From positions 1 through 64,000 of the forward strand of contig CAIOTH010000033.1 in assembly GCA_903861145.1 (NCBI GenBank): a stretch of DNA of 64,000 nucleotides, given 5' to 3'. Below the pieces are notes generated by a model. That model worked only from the letters and a program-made list of their open reading frames with translations, was not told the origin of the DNA and did no database searches. This document shows positions 48,083-57,262 of the stretch, piece by piece. The stretch is from an uncultured Bacteroidota bacterium. GTDB taxonomy: Bacteria; Bacteroidota; Bacteroidia; Chitinophagales; LD1. Position numbers and translations under genes: made by a program. Numbering within the stretch: the stretch's first letter is position 1; the number at the start of each line of letters is the position of its first letter.

Positions 48083-49381
48083 TTAAGCAATCTTTCTTAA
48101 AGGCGGAGCCTGTGTAATGATATCCTTGTTTGGAGCTTTGATACCAAATGTTTGATAAATCTCTTCCAACGAAGAACCTTCTTCTTCCAAAGCTTTTGGC
48201 AGGGCGTATGCAACGCGCTCTAAAATACCATTAATATCTTCAAGGGTATTGTGATTGTTAACGGTAAGTCTTAATCCTGAATTCTTCATTGGCACGGCAG
48301 GGAAGAAGGTCGTCATACAGTAAAACCCTTCATTCTGTAAGAATTTAGAGATTTTGAAGGCCACTTCTGTCTTACCCAGTGCTATGTAGAAAATAGGTGT
48401 AAGGTCATTGTTCACTACCGGTAAGTTATACTTGGCACCTGTTTGGGTAAAGTAGAACATACGCTCAAAAAGGTCGTTTTGTAGTACGTCAATTTCCTCG
48501 CTTAAGTGAATTTTAGCCGAAGCGATATTAGCGCCCATTACTGCAGGCTGCAGCGGGCCTGAGAATATACTTGTGCTGCTAAAGTTCTTAATCAACACCT
48601 TTAAATCTTCATTGGTGCAAACCAGGGCACCACCGCAACTTCCAAATCCTTTGGCCAGCGAAGTTGCCATAATCATCTTCTCATGGTAAGGCATTTTCGA
48701 AAGGGCATAACCTCTTCCGTTGGTTCCTGCCCAACTCATACCGTGTGCATCATCAACATACAGGTGAAACTGCTCGTACTGATTCAACATTTGGTATAAC
48801 TCAGGGAAAGGGGCCGCATCACCAAACATAGAGTATACGCTATCGCACATGTACCAAACGCGATTATGGTTTTGCTTCAATATTTGTATCCTTGTTTCAA
48901 GCTGGTCAAGGCGGTTGTGCTTAACAATTTCGGTGTGCACACCTTCGGGTTTAACCATTTGCACGGCGTTTTTAACGCTATTGTGTACCTGCTGGTCCAT
49001 GATGATGGCATCATTCTCATCCATAATGGTTGGAATGATAGCTATATGGCCCAGGCTGGTAGTAGGTGCCAGATAGGTAGGTTTGCCAAAAATTTTGGCT
49101 AGTAGGTCCTCCATCTCATCATACATACCCATCGAAACGGTAACCCGTGAGCTTGAGAACTGGGTGCCGAACTTTTGAACTGCCTCAATAGCAGCTTTCT
49201 TCATAGATTCGTTTGTCTCTAGGCCCAGATAGCTACAGTTGCTGAAAAACTTGCACTCTTTGCCCCTAACAGTAATGTTTCTACCATTAAAAGATTCATC
49301 CTCCGTGCTCAAATGGAAAAAACCTAGTTCCACAGCCTTAACGGCTTGCTTGTACATAATGTCAATGAATTCTTTTTTCAT
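48083..49381 (-). CDS. alpha-oxoamine synthase family PLP enzyme (KBL/AONS/serine palmitoyltransferase-like)
   Basis: FFSNCSYLGLETNESMKKAAIEAVQKFGTQFSSSR, YVDDAHGMSW, SLAKGFGSCGGAL (PLP Lys), SGLRLTVNNHNT. Confidence 0.9.
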   Translation of the reverse strand: MKKEFIDIMYKQAVKAVELGFFHLSTEDESFNGRNITVRGKECKFFSNCSYLGLETNESMKKAAIEAVQKFGTQFSSSRVTVSMGMYDEMEDLLAKIFGKPTYLAPTTSLGHIAIIPTIMDENDAIIMDQQVHNSVKNAVQMVKPEGVHTEIVKHNRLDQLETRIQILKQNHNRVWYMCDSVYSMFGDAAPFPELYQMLNQYEQFHLYVDDAHGMSWAGTNGRGYALSKMPYHEKMIMATSLAKGFGSCGGALVCTNEDLKVLIKNFSSTSIFSGPLQPAVMGANIASAKIHLSEEIDVLQNDLFERMFYFTQTGAKYNLPVVNNDLTPIFYIALGKTEVAFKISKFLQNEGFYCMTTFFPAVPMKNSGLRLTVNNHNTLEDINGILERVAYALPKALEEEGSSLEEIYQTFGIKAPNKDIITQAPPLRKIA

Positions 49382-49633
49382 AAATCCGGGGTTTTAGTGG
49401 TTTAATTGGGTATTGGTTTAAGGGTTTATTCGGGAAAAATTTTATCTGGTTTTTGCGTTATTATCCTTAGCCTGCATTTAATCAATCCTCTTCTATTTAC
49501 TTCAGTGCCAATGTTACATAATTGCCACATTTCGAAATTCAAGAAAAATCCATGTAAAAAAAATTTACCGCCTCGGTAATTAACAACGTTCAAAAAAAAA
49601 TGTCCATAAAATTGTCCTATCACTTACATATCT

Positions 49634-52171
49634 TTGGGAAAACTAGATATTCTGTTTAAGCGATTAATCAATCTCATTAAGGCTGAAACTTATTGGAAGG
49701 AGAGGGCCAGTGGCATTTTGGGCTTCGTTATGTATTTCCTTGGTAATTTGCTTGAAATTGCCACTTCTCCCGAGCACACAACTTCCGACCCACCCGTTAT
49801 TTGGGTTACCGGCACCATCATTAGCTTTGCAGTTGTTCTTATCTCTTTTACCTCTTACAGGCATTATACAGGGCGGCTGTTTAAGGTTTTAATGTACTTT
49901 ATCAACTTCAACATCATTTTCAGTTATGCCTCCATCACCAATAAAGATAATCCCGACGCGGCTTATTACCTTTACATAAGTTACTTCGTTTTTTTCATTA
50001 CCAGCCAAATGCTCGATTCGAGGCGCGAATTGACACTTTTCACTCTTGCTGAAGTTTGTTTTTTTGCCGGCGGGGTATACATAAGCCGCGATCACCATCC
50101 TTTGCTGATGCAGCCGTTTAATTTGTTGATATTGTTTTTTGTGTTGATGGGTAATATGATGATTGGGCTGCAACGGTTGCGCTTAACCCAAATTTCGGGG
50201 GGCAGCAACATCCAGTTTAAAGCAATAAGCGAAAATGCCCGGGACATTCAATGTATCATCAACGGCGATTTTAAGTTCCTCTACATTAACCCCGCTGTAA
50301 AAGAGATATCAGGTTATAGCTTCAACGATTTAAATGGTAAGGAGTTTTTAAAGCTGGTAGCCGAGAGCGACCAGGCTGTAGTGTTAGAAACCCTCACCAA
50401 AATAAAGCAAACCCCCGAAGAAAAATGTAGTGTTGAGTACCGGGTTAAAACCACTTCCGGCGAGCTTATTTGGGTTGAAAGTATCTTCAGTAGCTTTAAT
50501 ATTGGCAGCACCGGCCAGGCTGATCTTATATTCTCTGAAACCCGCAACATTGAGGCCCGCAAAAAACTGGAAGAAGAGATACAGCAACAATTGCACATGG
50601 AGGAAATGCTTATCAAGCACTCCAACCAATTCATCAACGTGGGCCGTACCGAAATTCAGCAAGGTATAGACATTGCTTTAGGCGAGTTTGGCAATATGCT
50701 TCAAGCCACTGCAGTAGTTGTTTATCGTATGCACGGCAAGTTGCAGGACGAGTTTAGGTATACCAATAAATGGACTGCCGCCGGCCACATTGAAGTTGAA
50801 AAATACTTCAACCCAAGCATTAAAATCAATCAGCAGTTGGTTGCTTTTCTGCGCTCCTTGCGTGGCGATAAAGCCTCACACGGTAATTTTTACACCACCG
50901 AGCGCCTAAGCGAAATCCAGGTACTTACCGCCGCCGAAATACCGGGCTATAAATTTTACCTGGTTCCATTGCAAAGTGGCAATATAGCCAGCGGTTTTGT
51001 AGTGTTTTCATTCGGTGTAAATGTCGAAAACGTACCGGTTAGCTTTTTTGGTTTAATTGGCAACATGGTAAGCAGTGCGTTTACCCGTATGCGTACCGAA
51101 ATGCGCTTACACGAAGCCCAGTTAACCAACGAGGCTATCCTGCGCGCATTACCCGATTGGTTGTATATCATCAATAAAAACGGCGAATTTACCGGTACCA
51201 ACAACTCATCTACACTGCCCGATTATATACCCGACTATGGCCTGATTGGTAAAACATTCAGCGATGTAATGCCAACCGAAATTGCATTGAGCTTCACTGA
51301 AGCACTTAGCCAGGTAATGGATACCGAAATGGCTTCCTCGTTCGAATATTACGATAACACCATTTATAAAGAGAGGTTCTTCAAGGCCATCATCGCTCCG
51401 TTCAAGGCCAGCGAATACCTCGTCATCATCAGGGATATTACCGACCTGAAACAAGCTCAAAATGAGTTGGTTTCCAAAGCCAAAAAACTTGAGCAAAGCA
51501 ATAAGGAGTTGGAAGAGTTTGCATACGTGGTAAGCCACGATATGAAACAGCCAATCCGCACTATTATTTCGTACCTGTCGCTGCTCAAGAAAAAGCATCA
51601 TCAGGAGCTATCACCGTCTGCGCAGGAGTTTGTCAATTTCTCTATCGATGGTGCCAACAAAATGAGCGACCTGATTCGCGACATCCTCCAGTACTCACGG
51701 CTCGACCAGCAATTGAGTGTTGAAAAGGGTATATCCTTAAACAACGTCGTAGCCAAAGTGCGCAAGGCACTTACCGATACTATTAACGTAAATAATGCCG
51801 AAGTAATATGCTCTGATTTGCCCGATGTAACCGGTAACGAAACCATGCTTACCGAATTGTTCCAAAACCTGACGGAGAACGGCATTAAGTATAACAAGAA
51901 TGATAAGAAGATAATTAAGATCAGCGTAACCGATAAACCTTCCGAATGGATATTCCACATCAGCGATAACGGTATTGGTTTCGAACAGCAATATGCGCAA
52001 CAGATATTCAAAATGTTTAAACGTTTACATACTGATGGCGATTTTCAGGGCACCGGTATAGGCCTTGCCATATGCCAAAAGGTGGTAGAAAAACACGGCG
52101 GCCAAATATGGGCCGAATCTGAAAAGGGCGTAGGTAGTAACTTCTATTTTACCTTACCAAAGTACGGATAG
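49634..52171 (+). CDS. membrane PAS-domain sensor histidine kinase
   Basis: N-terminal TM helices, PAS (FKAISENARDIQCIINGDFKFLYINPAVKEISGYS), second PAS, HisKA (LEEFAYVVSHDMKQPIRTI), HATPase (ISDNGIGFEQ, GTGIGLAICQKVVEKHGG). Possible TTG start. Confidence 0.92.
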   Translation: MGKLDILFKRLINLIKAETYWKERASGILGFVMYFLGNLLEIATSPEHTTSDPPVIWVTGTIISFAVVLISFTSYRHYTGRLFKVLMYFINFNIIFSYASITNKDNPDAAYYLYISYFVFFITSQMLDSRRELTLFTLAEVCFFAGGVYISRDHHPLLMQPFNLLILFFVLMGNMMIGLQRLRLTQISGGSNIQFKAISENARDIQCIINGDFKFLYINPAVKEISGYSFNDLNGKEFLKLVAESDQAVVLETLTKIKQTPEEKCSVEYRVKTTSGELIWVESIFSSFNIGSTGQADLIFSETRNIEARKKLEEEIQQQLHMEEMLIKHSNQFINVGRTEIQQGIDIALGEFGNMLQATAVVVYRMHGKLQDEFRYTNKWTAAGHIEVEKYFNPSIKINQQLVAFLRSLRGDKASHGNFYTTERLSEIQVLTAAEIPGYKFYLVPLQSGNIASGFVVFSFGVNVENVPVSFFGLIGNMVSSAFTRMRTEMRLHEAQLTNEAILRALPDWLYIINKNGEFTGTNNSSTLPDYIPDYGLIGKTFSDVMPTEIALSFTEALSQVMDTEMASSFEYYDNTIYKERFFKAIIAPFKASEYLVIIRDITDLKQAQNELVSKAKKLEQSNKELEEFAYVVSHDMKQPIRTIISYLSLLKKKHHQELSPSAQEFVNFSIDGANKMSDLIRDILQYSRLDQQLSVEKGISLNNVVAKVRKALTDTINVNNAEVICSDLPDVTGNETMLTELFQNLTENGIKYNKNDKKIIKISVTDKPSEWIFHISDNGIGFEQQYAQQIFKMFKRLHTDGDFQGTGIGLAICQKVVEKHGGQIWAESEKGVGSNFYFTLPKYG

Positions 52172-52230
52172 TCAAATCCCCCTCCTTCTTTTAAGCAGGA
52201 GTTGCCCGAAGGGCGGGGTGGTCGGCTGTT
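52171..52230. repeat. dispersed-repeat-like hairpin sequence
   Basis: CCCCCTCCTTCTTTTAAGCAGGAGTTGCCCGAAGGGCGGGG: nested CTCCT/AGGAG and GCCCGAAGGGC inverted repeats; single copy here. Confidence 0.45.
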
Positions 52231-52285
52231 GGCTACTAAACTTTTTACCGTTACCTTATGTTTATTAACACAAAAACAATCCAAT

Positions 52286-53131
52286 ATGTCATCATCAACT
52301 AAACACGCAGCTACATTCAAAATAGGCAGCCAATTAGAAGTTAACAGGGTAGGCTATGGCGGCATGCAGCTAACCGGCCCCGGTGTTTGGGGCGATGCCG
52401 AAGACCGTGATAACGCTATAAAACTTTTGCGCCAGGCTGTAACAAGTGGAGTTAACTTTATTGATACTGCCGATGCTTACGGGCCCCACACCAACGAAAC
52501 CCTGATTGCCGATGCCCTGCATCCTTACAACGGCCTTATAATTGCCACCAAAGGCGGTTTAATGCGCACTGGTCCCAGCCAGTGGGCTGTCAATGGCAAA
52601 CCTGAGTATATCCGCGATGCTATTGAAGGCAGCTTAAAACGCCTAAGGGTTGCCCACATCGATCTTTGGCAACTCCACCGCTTTGATGCCAGCGTGCCGA
52701 TTGAAGAAACCCTGGCACCGGTGGTTGATGCGGTTAAAGCAGGCAAAATAAAGCATGTAGGCCTGTCCGAAGTAGGCATTGAGCAAATTGAACGGGCCGA
52801 AAAGGTTTTGCCAATCGTATCGGTTCAAAACAAGTATAACCTTAACGAGCGCCAGTGGGAAGAAATGGTAGACTATACCGCCAAACGCAACATAGCATTT
52901 ATTCCATGGTATCCACTCGCTTCCGGCCCATCAAAAATGGCCGATAAAATTACTAACATCGCCACTAAACACAACGCCACCACAGCCCAAATTGCGTTGG
53001 CATGGTTGTTAAGGCGTTCACCCAATATCCTGCTCATTCCGGGCACAAAATCTATCGAACACCTACAGCAAAACATTGCAGTCAACGCCATCGACTTAAG
53101 CGACGATGAGTTTGCTCAATTATCAGCTTAA
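52286..53131 (+). CDS. aldo/keto reductase
   Basis: VNRVGYGGMQLTGPGVWG, NFIDTADAYGPHTNETLIADAL, IIATKGGL, IDLWQLHRFD, HVGLSEVG, WLLRRSPNILLIPGTKS. ATG at 52286. Confidence 0.94.
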   Translation: MSSSTKHAATFKIGSQLEVNRVGYGGMQLTGPGVWGDAEDRDNAIKLLRQAVTSGVNFIDTADAYGPHTNETLIADALHPYNGLIIATKGGLMRTGPSQWAVNGKPEYIRDAIEGSLKRLRVAHIDLWQLHRFDASVPIEETLAPVVDAVKAGKIKHVGLSEVGIEQIERAEKVLPIVSVQNKYNLNERQWEEMVDYTAKRNIAFIPWYPLASGPSKMADKITNIATKHNATTAQIALAWLLRRSPNILLIPGTKSIEHLQQNIAVNAIDLSDDEFAQLSA

Positions 53132-53144
53132 CTTATCCTCTGTT

Positions 53145-53235
53145 TTAAAGGACCGAGGGGCCGTAATATAATAGCGCAGGGTGTCAGCCCTGCGTAAATA
53201 ATATCATTATGTCCAGGCCTGAAGGGCCGAAATAC
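53145..53235. repeat. REP/BIME-like intergenic element
   Basis: CGCAGGG tgtcag CCCTGCG (53175-53194) followed by GGCCTGAAGGGCCGAAATA. Confidence 0.6.
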
Positions 53236-53369
53236 TTTTTTGTAAGAGGAAATAGTAGTTGTTTACAACGTAGGTGATAACCTTCATCTCATATCTTGAC
53301 TTTCAACCTTACCAATACCACGCACATTTCATTAAATTTAGCGCTCAATTCAATTGAACATATTAGCAG

Positions 53370-54287
53370 ATGGAATACAAAGATTACTACAAGGTAATGG
53401 GCGTTTCAAAAAGCGCTACCACCGACGAAATCAAGAAGGCCTTTCGCAAGTTGGCCGTTAAATATCACCCCGATAAAAACGCCGGCGATAAAAAGGCCGA
53501 GGAGAAGTTTAAAGAAATTGCCGAGGCAAACGAAGTATTAAGCGACCCTGTTAAACGCAAAAAATACGATGAACTCGGCGCCAACTGGAAAGAGTACGAG
53601 CAACAACAGGCACATGGAAGCGGTTACGGTGGGCAAGGCGGTTATCGCCCACGACGCGGCGGTGGATTTAATGTTGAAGACTTTGGTGGCGAAGGCGGTG
53701 GCTTTTCCGACTTCTTCGAGAGCATTTTTGGTGGCGGGGGCTTTGGCGGTTCATCTAAAAGGCAAACACGCGCGGCCCGCGGTCACGATTTCCAAACCGA
53801 GATGGACATTACGCTGGAAGAAGCCTTCAACGGTGGCCCCAAACAAATATCACTCAATGGCCAGCTACTAAAACTTACCCTTAAACCCGGTATCCAGGAG
53901 GGCCAGGTAATTCGCTTAAAGGGTAAAGGGGGAGAAGGTGCCAACGGTGGGGGCAGCGGCGATTTGCTCATTACCATCCACATTGCAAAACATCCGCGGT
54001 ACGAAGTAAAAGGAAACGACATCTACTTCGACCAACCGGTAGATATATACCAGGCTATATTGGGCGGCAAAATTGCTGTGCAGCTAATTGATAAGCAAAT
54101 AATGATGGATATACCCGCCGGTACCGATAGCGACAAAAAGTTCCGCCTAAAAGGCATGGGCATGCGCCTGTTCGACCAACCCGATGCAAGAGGCGATGCT
54201 TATCTGCGCATACAAATTAAAGTGCCTAAAACGCTTACCGAGCAAGAAAAGGAACTGTTTACCAAATTGTCAAGTGGCAAAGCCTGA
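53370..54287 (+). CDS. DnaJ-family co-chaperone (CbpA-like)
   Basis: J domain [43 protein letters not shown]-rich linker, C-terminal domain ([17 protein letters not shown]). Confidence 0.93.
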   Translation: MEYKDYYKVMGVSKSATTDEIKKAFRKLAVKYHPDKNAGDKKAEEKFKEIAEANEVLSDPVKRKKYDELGANWKEYEQQQAHGSGYGGQGGYRPRRGGGFNVEDFGGEGGGFSDFFESIFGGGGFGGSSKRQTRAARGHDFQTEMDITLEEAFNGGPKQISLNGQLLKLTLKPGIQEGQVIRLKGKGGEGANGGGSGDLLITIHIAKHPRYEVKGNDIYFDQPVDIYQAILGGKIAVQLIDKQIMMDIPAGTDSDKKFRLKGMGMRLFDQPDARGDAYLRIQIKVPKTLTEQEKELFTKLSSGKA

Positions 54288-54774
54288 TAAAAGATAGGGG
54301 ATAAGCTTTGCCAACTGAAAGCTCAAAATAGTCGAGAGGGGGGTATCACTTTTACAAAGAAGACCATTGGTTATCAGATGTTTATTAATTAGGGGGGTCT
54401 CACTGCTACCCCGTAATGCCATTAACTTAAGCAAATTCTGGCCTCGGAGAGGTCATATATTTATAGAATGGAGGGTAAGAAAAGCCAACGACCCAAGCGG
54501 GGTCGAATAAAACCTTTCTGGGTCAATAATATTGGTTGCCCTCTCATTTAATTTTGACAAAACATTCGCACAGCCCTACTTATAGCGTAACTTTATAACA
54601 TAAAACCGGCGAAGAACAGCCCAAAGAAAATCGCTCGTCTTTTAGATATGTTAAGCTAAACTTGGTTACTAAAATATCTCGTTGCTGTAATTATTCCGGC
54701 ATAGTAATCGGGATACATTAAATATTGGTTATTCTGGCTTACTTTTAAACAACACTATCTCGGCCCCGATAACT

Positions 54775-55971
54775 ATGAATAGAATATTGATAATTATTAC
54801 TTCTTGCCTGTTTTTTATATCCGGTAAGTTGTACGCCCAACGCGATCTTGAACATACAACCAACTGGGCTTATCAATTACAAAATATGGACATTAATGCA
54901 ATAGCCGCCAATGATTCATTCCAGCTCATGGTAAGTGATTATTCTCACGATGGCACAGATGGCAACAAACTGACACCAACTGAAGTCGCTACCGTTAAAA
55001 ACAGTGGTAAACTTTTTATTAGTTACATTTCAATAGGCGAAGCTGAAGATTATCGCTCTTATTGGCAGGGGTCGTGGAGTCCGGGGTCTCCTGCCTGGCT
55101 TGATAGCGTAAATCCTGACTGGGCCGGCAACTATAAAGTGCGTTATTGGGATAGTGCCTGGCAGAAGATCGTTTACAACTACGTTGACACTATTATTAAC
55201 CAGGGTTTTGATGGCATATATCTGGATATTATAGATGCCTGGTATTATTGGCAGAGTGAAGTATCGGTTGGAAGACAAATTCCCAATGCAGATTCGCTCA
55301 TGATCGACTTTGTCTTAAAAATCCGTAATCATGTTAACAGCGTTACCGGTACATCACACTTTATTATAATGCCTCAAAACGGTGAAGATCTCATTTTTCA
55401 AAATAACATTTCGCCAACTCAAAAAAACCAGTACTACAGTGCTATTGATGCGCTTGGTATCGAAGATGTATTTTTTATAGGCCCGAATAATGAAGATAAT
55501 CCTTTTACTCCTGATTATTACAGGATACAGAACCTGCAGTTGTATCAGGCACAAGGCAAAAAAATATTCAACATAGAGTACCTCACCCAGTCAGCCAAAA
55601 TCAGGGAATACAAGGATACTGCACAATATTATTCTTTTGTTCCTTATGCTTGCACGCGTGCTTTAGACCAACTTTGTAATACCATACCTCTTGCAATACC
55701 AGAGGTTCAGGATGGTAATTTGAAAATATATCCTAACCCTGTAAATGGCGATGAGGTTTTTATAATTTCTCAAACTTCTCTGTGTTCCGCATTTCGGATT
55801 GAGCTTTTGGACATGGCAGGTCGAACCATACAAATGGAGTCATTGCAACCTTCAGCGCAATGGGCCCATGTTCAGCTAAAAATTCCTTCTTCAATACCTA
55901 ATGGAATATATAATTTGTGCTTGCACAATAACACGCAAACTTCAAACCACCGAATAATTTTGCTAAGGTAA
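54775..55971 (+). CDS. GH114-like (endo-alpha-1,4-polygalactosaminidase type) secreted protein with T9SS sorting domain
   Basis: WAYQLQNMD.., FISYISIGEAEDYRSYW, WLDSVNPDWAGNYKVRYWDSAWQ, GFDGIYLDIIDAWYYW; C-term LKIYPNPVNGDEVFI.. Confidence 0.8.
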   Translation: MNRILIIITSCLFFISGKLYAQRDLEHTTNWAYQLQNMDINAIAANDSFQLMVSDYSHDGTDGNKLTPTEVATVKNSGKLFISYISIGEAEDYRSYWQGSWSPGSPAWLDSVNPDWAGNYKVRYWDSAWQKIVYNYVDTIINQGFDGIYLDIIDAWYYWQSEVSVGRQIPNADSLMIDFVLKIRNHVNSVTGTSHFIIMPQNGEDLIFQNNISPTQKNQYYSAIDALGIEDVFFIGPNNEDNPFTPDYYRIQNLQLYQAQGKKIFNIEYLTQSAKIREYKDTAQYYSFVPYACTRALDQLCNTIPLAIPEVQDGNLKIYPNPVNGDEVFIISQTSLCSAFRIELLDMAGRTIQMESLQPSAQWAHVQLKIPSSIPNGIYNLCLHNNTQTSNHRIILLR

Positions 55972-56121
55972 ACTACCAATCCTGCCATTGTCGGTGGAAC
56001 ATATGTAATGGAGCGAATAACAATCAAACTAGTCCCTGCGTAAATCGAATACCTTAACTACAAAACACCTTCTTTTCCGAACACCAGTAGCGTCCCCACC
56101 AACAACAGGGGTAACTTAACC

Positions 56122-57186
56122 TCAAACCTTCCCACTCCCCAAAGCATCAACCGCCCTGCTCCCCAATCTCTGTATAATAGGCAACAACATACCAAATCGT
56201 GGGTCTTTGCTATGCCCTTGCTTCCACCGCGCATAAATTTGCTGCGCAATCACGGCATTTTTATATAACCCAAAAACATAATAAAATAAGATATTCGAAA
56301 CATCACGCCCGCTCTTTTCTGCGTAGCGGTCAATCACTCCTTGCCGGGTTAAATTACCGGGTAGCCAGGTCAGGTTAAAGTATTTTATTTCATCGCTGTC
56401 AGTCGGTTCGCTCCAGTAAGCAAGCGTTCCGCCCAAATCCATCAGTGGGTCGCCAACGGTGGCCATTTCCCAATCCAACACGCCAACAATATCTGCCAGG
56501 TTATCGGGGTTAAATATTACGTTATCGTACTTGTAATCATTATGTATAAAAGCCGCCTTGTGCTCAACCGGTAGGTTGCTATTAAGCCATTCAGCAACAC
56601 TATCCAGGCTTTCAATTTTATCCGTCTCCGAATTATAATAACGCTTTATCCAACCCTCTACCTGCCTTTGCACGTAACCATCTGGCTTACCCAATTGTAT
56701 TAAACCGGTGGCGTCAATATCCAGGCCATGCAGCGTTACCAGGTTATCAACTAACGACTGTGAGCTTAGTCCTAACACCTCCGGCGATAGTTGCATTTTA
56801 GGCGCATTCGCGGCACGCAATATGGTTCCCTGCAAGCGCTCCATAATATAAAACGGTGCACCTATCACTTCAATATCTTCGCAATAAGCCACCGGTGCAG
56901 GTACCTTGCTGTAATGTTTTTTCAACAAGCGCAGCACCTTAAACTCCCGCCCCATATCATGCGCCGATTTTATATTCGCACCAAACGGCGGCCTACGCAA
57001 AACATATTCGCCACTGCTCGTTTTTAAACAATAGGTAAGGTTCGAAAACCCACCGGCAAACTGCGTTACCTCTAACACATCACCAACTTGTGATGCACTG
57101 TTGCGCAAATAAGCGTTCAGTTTCTCCATCTCAATTTCTTCTCCCTTACGTACGTTAGTTGCAGTGTCGGTTTTATAGGTACTCAT
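56122..57186 (-). CDS. aminoglycoside-phosphotransferase-like kinase (ACAD10/11 kinase-domain type)
   Basis: FAGGFSNLTYCLKTSSGEYVLRRPPFG, FIHNDYKYDNVIFNPDNLADIVGVLDWEMATVGDPLMDLGG. Confidence 0.9.
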   Translation of the reverse strand: MSTYKTDTATNVRKGEEIEMEKLNAYLRNSASQVGDVLEVTQFAGGFSNLTYCLKTSSGEYVLRRPPFGANIKSAHDMGREFKVLRLLKKHYSKVPAPVAYCEDIEVIGAPFYIMERLQGTILRAANAPKMQLSPEVLGLSSQSLVDNLVTLHGLDIDATGLIQLGKPDGYVQRQVEGWIKRYYNSETDKIESLDSVAEWLNSNLPVEHKAAFIHNDYKYDNVIFNPDNLADIVGVLDWEMATVGDPLMDLGGTLAYWSEPTDSDEIKYFNLTWLPGNLTRQGVIDRYAEKSGRDVSNILFYYVFGLYKNAVIAQQIYARWKQGHSKDPRFGMLLPIIQRLGSRAVDALGSGKV

Positions 57187-57237
57187 ATTTCAATCTTCTT
57201 CATTGGTTATTCGATATTCATTATTCTGAATTTAAAA

Positions 57238-57262
57238 CTTTGTGCCTTAGTGTCTTTGTGGC
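57238..57262. repeat. CACWAAGR-family repeat arm overlapping the acyl-CoA dehydrogenase stop codon
   Basis: CTTTGTGCCTTAGTGTCTTTGTGGC. Confidence 0.8.

Noticed and set aside
52202-52285. N-terminal extension of the aldo/keto reductase (MPEGRGGRLLATK...)
   Set aside because: Lies in dispersed-repeat-like intergenic sequence; the ATG at 52286 gives the normal AKR start.
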